DNA from: Halichondria panicea
Lineage: Eukaryota; Porifera; Demospongiae; Suberitida; Halichondriidae
Reading direction: 5' to 3'
Length of the DNA stretch: 64,000 bases
NCBI RefSeq assembly: GCF_963675165.1
Contig: NC_087377.1
Span: forward strand, 741,001 to 805,000
How positions within the stretch are numbered: position 1 is the first letter of the stretch; the number at the start of each line of letters is the position of its first letter. The translations under genes and the position numbers were made by a program. Positions 22,992 through 34,000 of the stretch are shown in pieces. Under the pieces are notes generated by a model. That model searched no databases. It had not been told where the DNA came from and worked only from the letters and a program-made list of their open reading frames with translations.

Positions 22992-25052
22992 GAATTCAGT
23001 GGCCAACCAATTGCTACTAACATGCAACACAGCCACCCACACAACTAAAGAAACAAAACTACTAACAGGGTTTCATACAGAGGGGGGGGCCTGGGATATC
23101 CCCCCCCCCTAGAAATCTGAATATTAAAGATGTCATAATAAAAATGTATGACTTTTCTCCTTAAAAATGTCTACAATATCTCATTAGACTAGTGAAATTA
23201 ATTTTATGCACACAAAAAACCATGCACCTCAGATAACCATTCCTCAACAATTGTTCCGGGGAAGGACCCCAGACCCCCCTCTAGACCAAGGAACAAGTAC
23301 AGCAGCCATTCAGTGTTAGGTATAGTGCCAGACCATCAAACCAAAGATATAGGAAGGGAAGGATTGGCAACGGTAGAAAATTTGAAGCTATCCGTGACAC
23401 ACTACGTCATTGGAATGCATCACTTTGCCTCTACTTTTGTTGCCTCCAAACTATGGCAATAAAAATAACAGAGAGAACAAGTCATTATTAACTCTGAAAG
23501 AAGTCATTGATGACAGATGCAAGTTGACATCCCAAGAATCTGCCTCAAGTTAAATACTGAGAGGGATTCTCAAAGTCAACAAGAAAGAGAGAAGCTCAGA
23601 AACAACACTTTAATACTTAGACAATACTGCTTGTGTTCATGTCCATTCTCACATTTGATACGAGCTCTGGGCTTGTATGCACAAGAACTAGATAACATAG
23701 ATAGACTGATAGTATATGACGATAGTTATTGACAATGATCGGATAATCATTGACAATAGGTAACCCAAGTATTGACAATCACATTACATCATTGTCAATA
23801 TAATTATTTCGCCGTTGACAATATTTTTCACTATTGAATAATGAAACAAAATTAATGGAGTGCCATAAATAAGTGGGCGGGGCTCACTTGCTTGCATTCT
23901 TACATGTACATGTACTGTGATTCCACCATAGATACAACAGTTTCTCTCTTGACTTCTGTATCTATGATTCCACATTACTTGAGAGCTGAGCCAGTGATGC
24001 TATTGGAGCATCCCCACAACAATTTACATCTTCTATGTAGGCAAACATGGAGGAAGATATGAATTGTTGTCTTTGCACTGAAAATTGTGTGCTTTATACT
24101 TTATAATAATTATGAATTCACAAAATTTTGCCTCCTTTGGCGGCCAGCCGCTTGGGGATAACGCCGCCATGTTTTGTCCTGAAATTTGGCAGAGAAAGTA
24201 AGCACGAAGTTGCCAATATGGCGATAGCTATGCACAACATCGATTATCTTACAGGCCGCAGATCCAACATTGCAGAGCTGCATCAAAGCATTTAACTCTT
24301 ATAGGTATAAGCATGAGTAACTTGAAAGGTAAATCTTTCTAATTCCATGATAGAATAATAATGCAAACAATTTTGCTACTTTGATACAGAGTCTTTGCAT
24401 GCATGCAGTCTCTTTGATGCTTTGTAACTAATAGAGCTAACCTTACCATAATTCTTTGACTTCATTGTTGTCCCTGGAATTCTCTCCAATCTTTCTTGTT
24501 TCTTTTCAACAGAGGCTTTCAGATTGCTTCAATAATTACTTTCAGTAAGGCCAAGCAAAGTCAATTTGTAGTTTCTCAGGCTATTATTCCTAAAATAGCA
24601 AGTGGATTGAGGGATTTTGATAATGATAATGATATTCATAGAATTTTAATTGAAAACACACCCCTAACTTCCTCAATAAGCGGAAGCGCATAATTTTTAC
24701 TTAGTAATAATTATATTCATGACCAAAAAACCATACAATTAAACTTTTTCTTTTCTTTTAGTGCCTTTAATTTGAGGTCACGTGATATTTAACTTTTTTG
24801 TAAAGCTGCCAATTTCCAAGCGAGAGCCTGAGAAACTACAAATTGACTTTGCATGGCCTAACTTCTAAGAAATAAATACAGCTATTGGTACACTTGGCTG
24901 GATTTTACTGCATTTCTATTCTCAGCTCCACCCATATGTGATTCTGCAAGAAATAAAAGCTTATTGTAGCAACTTTTCTGGTCTTGTTTTTTAGTGAATT
25001 ACTGTACCAAAATACCCCCACACACTACTTTCTGTCTGATATGTATCTCTAC
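22992..25052. other. spacer between duplication copies A and B
   Basis: No gene is supported. It holds a C/G-run repeat fragment (23,070-23,110) and a degenerate transposon-like stretch with GGGGAAGGACCCCAGACCCCCC near 23,260. There is a cluster of ATTGACAAT motifs (23,729-23,830), and a dispersed repeat (23,920-24,450) matching the interior of the element at 5,341. Segments at 24,460-25,045 recur at 52,555-53,090, after copy C, so this spacer type followed more than one duplication unit. Confidence 0.5.
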
Positions 25053-25067
25053 CAATAGGCGTCAGCT

Positions 25068-25600
25068 GCAGCAATCCCGCTTCTATAGAATCTGGGTGGG
25101 GCTGCTGCTGGACTGAAGCTAGGACGCCTTCTATCCACCTTCAGTCAGCTAGCTGCAGCAATCCTACTTCTCTTGGCTGCTAAAGAATCTGGGTGGAGCT
25201 GCTGCTGGACTGAAGCTAGGACGCCTTCTACCCACCTTCAGTCAGCTAGCTGCAGCAATCCTACTTCTCTTGGCTGCTAAAGAATCTGGGTGGAGCTGCT
25301 GCTGGACTGAAGCTAGGACGCCTTCTACCCACCTTCAGTCAGCTAGCTGCAGCAATCCTGCTTCTCTTGGCTGCTCAAGAACCTGGGTGGGGCTGCTGCT
25401 GGACTGAAGCTAGGACGCCTTCTATCCACCTTCAGTCAGCTAGCTGCAGCAATCCTGCTTCTCTTGGCTGCTAAAGAATCTGGGTGGGGCTGCTGCTGGA
25501 CTAGCCTCCTTCACCGCCACTTCCCTACCTGGAAGTGCTGCCTGGGATCGAGGCTACTGCTGGACTGAAGCTAGGACGCCTTCTATCCACCTTCAAGGTA
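25068..25600. repeat. 97-bp tandem repeat upstream of piggyBac copy B
   Basis: The motif GCAGCAATCC recurs at 25,068, 25,155, 25,252, 25,349 and 25,446, giving a 97-bp period after a shortened first unit. Each unit includes TCTGGGTGGRGCTGCTGCTG and ends AGGACGCCTTCTAYCCACCT. Copy A has only one unit (6,940-7,035). The last unit is broken by a 55-bp insertion at 25,502-25,556. Confidence 0.9.
25502..25556. mobile_element. 55-bp miniature element with TAGCCTC ends and 9-bp target duplication
   Basis: Begins TAGCCTCC and ends GATCGAGGCTA, so the ends are inverted copies. CTGCTGGAC (9 bases) occurs directly on both sides (25,493-25,501 and 25,557-25,565), and the neighbouring 97-bp units show the uninterrupted sequence. 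The right end matches the ends of the 606-bp element at 62,085-62,690 (TAGCCTCGATTCCAGGC), so this is a tiny member of the same family. A 9-bp duplication is typical of Mutator-like elements. Confidence 0.75.
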
Positions 25601-25759
25601 CGCATTATATAAAGTAAAAAGCTTATAGAAAAAATTATCATACACAATTTTTTTTGATACAGACGCTTGAATACTACTGTTGTTTTTATACCACCCAACA
25701 AACACAAAATATTTATAACATGAACAAACATTTTTTAATAATAATATAGAGCTGCAGGC

Positions 25760-26990
25760 ATGGCCAAGAGGCCACACTGGACCACGGAGGAGGTTCTACA
25801 AGACATCTTGAATGATGAGGAACCTGCAGAGGAGTGGGAAGTGCATATGGCAGAGGTAACAGCGGACAGGGATGAGCCAGTCATGCAGGGCAGTGACGAA
25901 GAATTTTCTGATTGGGATGAAGGTGGGGTCTAAAACTAAACTGAATACCGATATAATTTATTACAACGTACATGTAGAAATGGAGCCACCGTCAACAGAC
26001 AGCAATCCTGCACAAGGTAAATATTAATAATTATAAGGTTAACAATTTGTACCAGCTATTGATAAATCCTTTCCTAGACGACACAAGTGACGACGACACA
26101 AGTGGTTCAAGCAACTCGTCACACGGTTTGTGCAATGTTATGAAGTACAATTACAATCAGTTAGACTGCCACACAAAACTAATGTACAGGTAATTATTAT
26201 TACCCTCACATTTATTTAGGCAATGAGCAACCACCTGGAGGAGTGAATTGCACACCCTGACTATCAAGTCATTTGAGTCAGCAGTAGGACCAACAGTGGA
26301 CATCTCAGAGAGGCCAGAAGAAGTGTTTCAGCTATTTTTTAACAATGGTCTGCAGGTACACATTGTGTGTGAGAGCAACAACTACGCTAGACATGTAATG
26401 GGAGAGGAGGCATACCGAACGTGGACTCAACTCACAGTTGAAGAGCTCCGGGCCTTCTTCGGATTCTCCATCCTCATCTTGTTCCACGAGGTGATCCCTC
26501 GTACCATCGGTTAGGGAAGGTCCGCCCCCTCATTGAGCACCTGGTTGAGAGGTTCGAAGCTTTGTACAACCCTACACAGAATGTAGCAGTGGACGAAGCA
26601 ATGATTAAGTTTCAGGGGCGGTCTTCCCTAAAGCAATATAATATGCCTATGAAACCGATCAAACGGGGGATCAAGGTGTGGGTATTGGCAGATAGTGCTA
26701 ACGGCTATTTCCACAAATTTGACATATACACGGAGAAGCAAAAGAAGAGACAGGTTGGACTTGGTGAGTATGTTGTCAAAACACTTACCGACGGGCTGAA
26801 GAAGAAAAACCACCACGTTTTCTTTGACAACTTTTTACGAGCCCCAAACTTCTTGAAGATATGGAGAAGGATGGTATTTATGGGTGTGGTGTAGTTCGGA
26901 GGGATAGGAAAGGTTTACCACCAGGACTGAAGAAACATGGTTTGAAGAAGAGGTACTATTGTGCGTGTGTGTGTATGTGTATGCTTTTGC

Positions 26991-27028
<38 letters not shown>

Positions 27029-27031
27029 TGT

Positions 27032-27064
<33 letters not shown>

Positions 27065-27739
27065 TATGTGGTGTGTGTGACTGTGCTAACTAACATTATT
27101 TATCTCACCTTTGACAGAGGAGAATCCAAGATATTCCAGAAGGGACCACTGGTGGCATGTGCATGGCACAACAGCAAGGTGCTCACGGTCCTCTCAACGA
27201 CGTCGCAACCAGTAGCAACGAGATCCGTTCTCAGGCGTCAGAGAGACGGTTTAAGAATGCCTGTGAGTTGCCCTGATAGCATAATATTCTACAACAAGCA
27301 CATGGAAGGTGTGAACAGAGGGGACCAAATACGCGGATATTATTCCTGTCGAACAAGAAGTCGGAAGCTCTACAAGTATATATTTTATTTCCTATTTGAT
27401 GTTTCTATCATAATTATTTTACACACTAATTATACCTCCAAGCCGAATCAAAACGTAAAAGACTTCCGCCTCCAACTGGCCAAGGAGCTGATTGGCACGT
27501 ACTATTCAAGGAGACTCCCAGGCCGCTCAAGTAGAGTCCAGCGCCCTCTTCAGCTCCAACACTTTCCTCTCAAAATGTGCCTGCAACCACCTGCAAAGAG
27601 ATGTAAACGGGGATGGTGTGCGTTCTGCTGGAAGGACTCCAACAAGAGGACTGACAGATGTAACGAGTGTGGTGTCTGGCTTTGCCATGGTGGAAACCCA
27701 ACATCAGACTGTTTCTATTTGTGGCATAAGAACTTGTAA
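25760..27739 (+). pseudogene. piggyBac-family transposase, decayed copy B
   Basis: Same gene as copy A and part of the same duplicated block rather than a separate insertion, because the flanks match too. It keeps the longer first exon with SDEEFSDWDEGG and an open N-terminal domain (26,248-26,480). The C-terminal half (27,119-27,739) is uninterrupted through the Cys/His finger (CAFCWKD, CNECGVWLC). Lesions: about 140 bases are missing after 26,476 relative to A, removing part of the N-terminal domain and shifting the frame; there is a frame change at 26,835 (TTTTTACGAGC); and the third catalytic Asp region reads GVNRGDQ where A reads GVDRGDQ. The intron at about 26,954-27,117 holds GT repeats. 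It is not expected to be active. Confidence 0.88.
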
Positions 27740-28365
27740 ATATTATAATTATTATCTTATTTACTGTTTATGATAATTATTATTTATTAGTACGGCTTCA
27801 TTATAGTCACATGATGTACGCTAATGATACACACTAATCATTATAATTATTTAAAGCAACAAAGCTACGCGTACATATATACGTACTGCATCGCTCGGTA
27901 GATTAATAATACACAGCCTATCACTCACCTTGTGACACGTACGTTTGGTTGACTGCTCCACCACCTGAGAATCACACGCATCTGTGATCCAGCAATACTC
28001 TGTACACACAAAGAAAGATGATGAAGGGTTCTTAGTACTACAAATTCTAGATACAATGAAAGCACCGCAGGTGCTGATGCCTCGGTGGAGATACCAAAGC
28101 TACATAACATAAAGCTACTAATAGCTACTAATAGATCGTATGACACTACTAAACATGAATATCGTTATAGATAATGTGGTTAAATTTTGCTATGAGATTC
28201 AGCTACTATGGAATGCACTGAATCCCCTGAAGTGTAAGTGCGGTTACAATTACAGGGCTAATATGATGTTGAGCAATCTGATAGGCTGCAATGCTCGTTG
28301 CAGCTGAGACGAGTGACTGATAGACAGTTTGCTGTCGCCGCCAGTCTAACAAGCTACAAGCAACT

Positions 28366-28480
28366 CACCTCTTCCAGCAAGACACTGAGCTTCTTCTTCA
28401 AACGGGTCAGGTGGCATATCCGGCACCTGATCCCTTCAAACTTCAAAGGAACTGAGCTTCTGGAATTAACTGGATCTGAG
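28366..28480 (-). other. possible exon next to the Ig-like segment, copy B only
   Basis: An open minus-strand frame reads KFEGIRCRICHLTR and ends in LSVLLEE before a GTGAGT donor at 28,366. The acceptor is unclear. No family is recognised. Confidence 0.25.
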
Positions 28481-28489
28481 AATATTCCA

Positions 28490-28699
28490 GGCCATTGACG
28501 TCAGAGTCTCAGTTTCAGAGCTGGAGGTAAAGCCTTTGAAGTGATCCTTTGACGAGGCCTTGAATTCCAATTCATTTTCAGTCCCTCTAACTCTGGGTCT
28601 TCTCTTGCTCCACTCGAAGGAAAGGCTCTTGTCCCTCAACTCTCGATCAGAGGCAAAGGGCAGGGCAAGGAGGAACACATCATCTCCTTCGCTGACTTC
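28490..28699 (-). pseudogene. Ig-like exon fragment, copy B only
   Basis: After a CACTGTCAG acceptor at 28,700 the minus strand reads EVSEGDDVFLLALPF, then SLSFEWSKRRPR and a further run to about 28,490. The SFEWSK text parallels FSFHWSKEG in the Ig-like domain of the Roc-COR gene (57,736-57,979), so this may be an Ig strand-B-to-C region of a related gene. The usual YxC motif is not seen, so the domain is partial. The neighbouring kinase exon suggests one rearranged kinase/Ig gene. Confidence 0.35.
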
Positions 28700-28775
28700 C
28701 TGACAGTGTAACGTGGGGTAATGGATGTTAGTAGATACTCTTGCACACATGCATAATTATAACAAAATTACTCAC

Positions 28776-29059
28776 TTCTGCAAACCAGCATTCTTGGTGA
28801 TCGAGGACTGAGAGAGATTTCACTGCTGCATGTATATAGCTCCATTAGTATGAGGACCTCGTGTACATCACTGGATATCTGCTTAGTAATGGATGAAATG
28901 TATGTCACAGAATACGAGCAATCAGACAGAGCCTTGGTGACAGCAATCTCTTGTTTAGTGAGGTAGACGTCAGCATCATTGTTCACTGCCAGTCTCTTCA
29001 GAGCTAGCTTGCGTCCATTACTGGCTCTGACCATAAAGACGACACGCAGCAAAGCCACC
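28776..29059 (-). pseudogene. N-lobe exon of a NAK-family (AAK1/BIKE/GAK-like) protein kinase, copy B
   Basis: The minus strand reads GGFA (29,048-29,059), then, one base out of frame, VVFMVRASNGRKLALKRLAV with the subdomain II Lys in ALKR. An EIAVTKALSDC helix and VHEVLILMELYT follow, matching the numb-associated kinases (AAK1, BIKE, GAK). These kinases phosphorylate AP2 and AP1 adaptor subunits in endocytic trafficking. A GTGAGT donor follows at 28,775. The frame break lies inside the glycine-rich loop, so the exon is probably dead. A GT tract begins directly upstream. A C-lobe exon of the same kinase type sits at 54,170-54,302, so fragments of such a gene are scattered in the locus. Confidence 0.65.
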
Positions 29060-29060
29060 T

Positions 29061-29271
29061 TGTGTGTGTGTGTGTGTGGGCGGGTGTGTGTGTGTGGGGT
29101 GTGTGAGGGAGTGTAGGTACTGTACAGTGGATTGCGCTTGCAACAGAATTTCACAATGATTATCGTTAATTTATGTGTGTGGGGGATGGTGTGTGTGTGT
29201 GTGTGTGTGGGTGGTGTGTGTGTGTGTGTGGGGGGTGGTGTGTGTGTGTGTGTGGGGGGGATGGTGTGTGA
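29061..29271. repeat. GT/G-run microsatellites, copy B
   Basis: Two GT-rich tracts (29,061-29,110 and 29,178-29,271) with G-runs, homologous to 10,670-11,027 in copy A but much shorter. Apparent reading frames here come from the repeat. Confidence 0.85.
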
Positions 29272-29861
29272 GGAAAATGGCTAACAATACTTATATAGGA
29301 CGGCTAGTACATTTTGCAAAAGAGCCGACTTGGCGTTTATTAATTTGGCATCTCAGGCGTGTTTACTACAGCAATGAGGTTGTATCCTAAACAGGTTATG
29401 AGAAGTCTCACCCAGGCAAGGCTATATGCAAGGCCAGGTCTAATCCCCCAGTCAGTGTGAAGACAACACTTCAAGAGTCAAATTAGAGTCAAATTCCCCG
29501 TACCTCCCGTGGGGGGGGGGCAACACATTGAGAGGCATTACATGATTATACAGTATAGGTAGTTGTCACCTGAGCGGAAACTGTAAACACAGAGGTCAAA
29601 GTGCACGAGAATTGCAGGAGAATTTGTAGCCATTTCAGCTTGTTGAGATTCAGTAGCAGTATGCAGTAATCTGTGCAATGTGATAGGCTTCTCCAATAAC
29701 TAAATGGACAATCTCAACTATACGTAAAAGTGAGTTCTACTGAAAATTAATAAGTCATCAATTATTATTGTCTAGTAATAAGGTAGTGCTCACCTTTCCC
29801 CTGAGTCAGAGTGTTGGTCCATTGTGTCCAGTGCACCGTGCTAGCTAGTAGGACCACTCCA

Positions 29862-30122
29862 ATGGATGTGCTCTCAGAGCATTAGAACTGATGAAGCACA
29901 TGGCCAGTGGGTAAAGATCGTCAAACCATTAGACAAAAATATGTTTCATTTTGTAGATTGGATGACGACACGCTCACACACAAGATGGAGACAGCTGGTG
30001 AGGAAAAGCGTTCACTTGTCCTTCCCTCTAGGAGCTTCCACAAGGCTGGATATCAGGTGGATACTCCTCCAAAATACCAGCAGCAATGGATCACAAGGCA
30101 AAGAGCATTGCAGCGAGTACAA
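29862..30122 (+). pseudogene. two exon-like segments of the unidentified gene, copy B
   Basis: Homologue of 11,688-11,949. The second segment (29,957-30,122) is open and in phase with the first donor: LDDDTLTHKMETAGEEKR through QRALQRVQ up to GTGAGT. The first segment (29,862-29,910) has a stop (GAG CAT TAG). Copy A has the reverse pattern: first exon open, second shifted. Confidence 0.35.
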
Positions 30123-30844
30123 GTGAGTGGCTAGTCATGATCAAAAGTGTATCACCTAGTATAGTGTATAGGCTGCTTTAGATGACTGGCATTCAATATC
30201 TGCTAATAGATATCATTACTAGTGATCAAACTATACAGCCTCTGTGACAAATACATCCATTGCTGCACATTTGTTGACCCGTTACTTCATTGCGTACAGT
30301 GCTAGTGATGGAGAGCACGAGAGGGGCAGAGTCAGTGACACGTTTCTATGACAACATATGATGGAGGAGTTACAAGGTGACACTGTGGAGTTTGCGTACA
30401 ACCCATTGGACGTCTTGCACTGCAGATAAAGGAACACAATTAAGAAATAGTGAGTACTGCCGCGTGCAGAGTGTGACTCTTTCCCCCACCAGACCTGTAA
30501 TCTGAGCATGTCATGTGATAGGCCTTGTCTAGAGCTACAGAATGCATCTCTTAGTTTTGATATTGATTGCTTTTTAGTGAAGTTCTGATCTCCTGAAAGT
30601 TGCTTAAATTGTACATTTTATGGGGAAAGCGTTGTGTTAAATCAGGCCTAAGTTTGAGAGCCCTATAACTTGTGTCAGTCTCCAAGATAATGTGTGTATT
30701 TAGTAGTGCTACAAGACTGTACATACACTATCAATTATTGCAGCTCAAGTTGATTTGAAGAAATAAAAATGTTTAAGATAATAATTGTTATGGTGGAATT
30801 ATCTACTAGTGATTGACTGGTCTGATTGTTCTCTCACTTGTTAG

Positions 30845-30934
30845 ATTCGTGAGGGTCAGTTGTTCACTCTGTTGGATGCTGATGATGATCCAGCCATTGG
30901 ACGTCAGATAAAAATACAATCGACCTAAGAAACA
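30845..30934 (+). pseudogene. exon-like segment before the minisatellite, copy B
   Basis: Homologue of 12,666-12,746 and 47,815-47,893. A run of five A (ATAAAAATAC) where copy C has four shifts the frame and leads to a stop. The donor GTGAGT is kept. Confidence 0.35.
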
Positions 30935-31088
30935 GTGAGTACTGCCGAGTGCAGAGTGTGACTCTTTCCCTGACCAAACTTTGATCTCTCTTTCCCTGAC
31001 CAAACTTTGATCTGAGCATATTCATGTGATAGGCCTTATCTAACAGTGCTTGGAATAGTTATTCGCTGTACTCCCCCCTAGTGTTTAC

Positions 31089-34000
31089 GTTCCCGTGGGT
31101 GGGTTCAATTCACTAGCAATAGTTTTGCGTTCCCGTGAGTGGGTTCAATTCACTAGCAATAGTTTTGCGTTCCCGTGGGTGGGTTCAATTCACTAGCAAT
31201 AGTTTTGCGTTCCCGTGGGTGGGTTCAATTCACTAGCAATAGTTTTGCGTTCCCGTGAGTGGGTTCAATTCACTAGCAATAGTTTTGCGTTCCCGTGAGT
31301 GGGTTCAATTAATTCACTAGCAATAGTTTTACGTTCCCGTGAGTGGGTTCAATTCACTAGCAATAGTTTTGCGTTCCCGTGAGTGGGTTCAATTCACTAG
31401 CAATAGTTTTGCGTTCCCGTGGGTGGGTTCAATTCACTAGCAATAGTTTTGCGTTCCCGTGAGTGGGTTCAATTCACTAGCAATAGTTTTAAGTTCCCGT
31501 GAGTGGTCACTAGCAATAGTTTTGCGTTCCCGTGGGTGGGTTCAATTCACTAGCAATAGTTTTACGTTCCCGTGAGTGGGTTCAATTCACTAGCAATAGT
31601 TTTAAGTTCCCGTGAGTGGTCACTAGCAATAGTTTTGCGTTCCCATGAGTGGGTTCAATTCACTAGCAATAGTTTTGAGTTCCCGTGGGTGGGTTCAATT
31701 CACTAGCAATAGTTTTAAGTTCTCGTGAGTGGTCACTAGCAATAGTTTTGCGTTCCCATGAGTGGGTTCAAGTCACTAGCAATAGTTTTGCGTTCCCGTG
31801 GGTGGGTTCAATTCACTAGCAATAGTTTTAAGTTCTCGTGAGTGGTCACTAGCAATAGTTTTGCATTCCCGTGGGTGGGTTCAATTCACTAGCAATAGTT
31901 TTAAGTTCTCGTGAGTGGTCACTAGCAATAGTTTTGCGTTCCCGTGGGTGGGTTCAATTCACTAGCAATAGTTTTAAGTTCCTATGAGTGGTCACTAGCA
32001 ATAGTTTTGCGTTCCGTGAGTGGGTTCAATTCACTAGCAATAGTTTTGCGTTCCCGTGAGTGGGTTCAATTCACTAGCAATAGTTTTGCGTTCCCGTGAG
32101 TGGGTTCAATTCACTAGCAATAGTTTTACGTTCCCGTGAGTGGGTTCAATTCACTAGCAATAGTTTTACGTTCCCGTGAGTGGGTTCAATTCACTAGCAA
32201 TAGTTTTACGTTCCCTTGAGTGGGTTCAATTCACTAGCAATAGTTTTGCGTTCCCGTGAGTGGGTTCAATTCACTAGCAATAGTTTTGCGTTCCCGTGAG
32301 TGGGTTCAATTCACTAGCAATAGTTTTACGTTCCCGTGAGTGGGTTCAATTCACTAGCAATAGTTTTAAGTTGCCGTGAGTGGGTTCAATTCACTAGCAA
32401 TAGTTTTAAGTTGCCGTGAGTGCATGGGTTCACTTCACTAGCAATAGTTTTACGTTCCCGTGAGTGGGTTCAATTCACTAGCAATAGTTTTGCGTTCCCG
32501 TGGGTGGGTTCAATTCACTAGCAATAGTTTTAAGTTCTCGTGAGTGGTCACTAGCAATAGTTTTGCGTTCCCGTGGGTGGGTTCAATTCACTAGCAATAG
32601 TTTTAAGTTCTCGTGAGTGGTCACTAGCAATAGTTTTGCGTTCCCGTGGGTGGGTTCAATTCACTAGCAATAGTTTTAAGTTCCTGTGAGTGGTCACTAG
32701 CAATAGTTTTGCGTTCCGTGGGTGGGTTCAATTCACTAGCAATAGTTTTGCGTTCCCGTGAGTGGGTTCAATTCACTAGCAATAGTTTTACGTTCCCGTG
32801 AGTGGGTTCAATTCACTAGCAATAGTTTTACGTTCCCGTGAGTGGGTTCAATTCACTAGCAATAGTTTTAAATTCTCGTCAGTGGTCACTAGCAATAGTT
32901 TTGCGTTCCCGTGGGTGGGTTCAATTCACTAGCAATAGTTTTACGTTCCCGTGAGTGGGTTCAATTCACTAGCAATAGTTTTACGTTCCCTTGAGTGGGT
33001 TCAATTCACTAGCAATAGTTTTGCATTCCCGTGAGTGGGTTCAATTCACTAGCAATAGTTTTGCGTTCCCGTGAGTGGGTTCAAATCACTAGCAATAGTT
33101 TTACGTTCCCGTGAGTGGGTTCAATTCACTAGCAATAGTTTTAAGTTGCCGTGAGTGGATTCAATTCACTAGCAATAGTTTTAAGTTGCCGTGAGTGCAT
33201 GGGTTCACTTCACTAGCAATAGTTTTACGTTCCCGTGAGTGGGTTCAATTCACTAGCAATAGTTTTAAGTTCTCGTGAGTGGGTTCAATTCACTAGCAAT
33301 AGTTTTGCGTTCCCGTGGGTGGGTTCAATTCACTAGCAATAGTTTTAAGTTCTCGTGAGTGGTCACTAGCAATAGTTTTGCGTTCCCGTGGGTGGGTTCA
33401 ATTCACTAGCAATAGTTTTAAGTTCTCGTGAGTGGTCACTAGCAATAGTTTTGCGTTCCCGTGGGTGGGTTCAATTCACTAGCAATAGTTTTAAGTTCCT
33501 GTGAGTGGTCACTAGCAATACTTTTGCGTTCCGTGGGTGGGTTCAATTCACTAGCAATAGTTTTGCGTTCCCGTGAGTGGGTTCAATTCACTAGCAATAG
33601 TTTTACGTTCCCGTGAGTGGGTTCAATTCACTAGCAATAGTTTTACGTTCCCGTGAGTGGGTTCAATTCACTAGCAATAGTTTTAAATTCTCGTGAGTGG
33701 TCACTAGCAATAGTTTTGCGTTCCCGTGGGTGGGTTCAATTCACTAGCAATAGTTTTGCGTTCCCGTGGGTGGGTTCAATTCACTAGCAATAGTTTTAAG
33801 TTCCCGTGAGTGGTCACTAGCAATAGTTTTGCGTTCTCGTAAGTGGGTTCATTTCACTAGCAATAGTTTTGCATTCCCTTGAGTGGGTTCAATTCACTAG
33901 CAATAGTTTTACGTTCCCGTGAGCGGGTTCAATTCACTAGCAATAGTTTTAAGTTCCCGTGAGCGGGTTCAATTCACTAGCAATAGTTTTGCGTTCCCGT

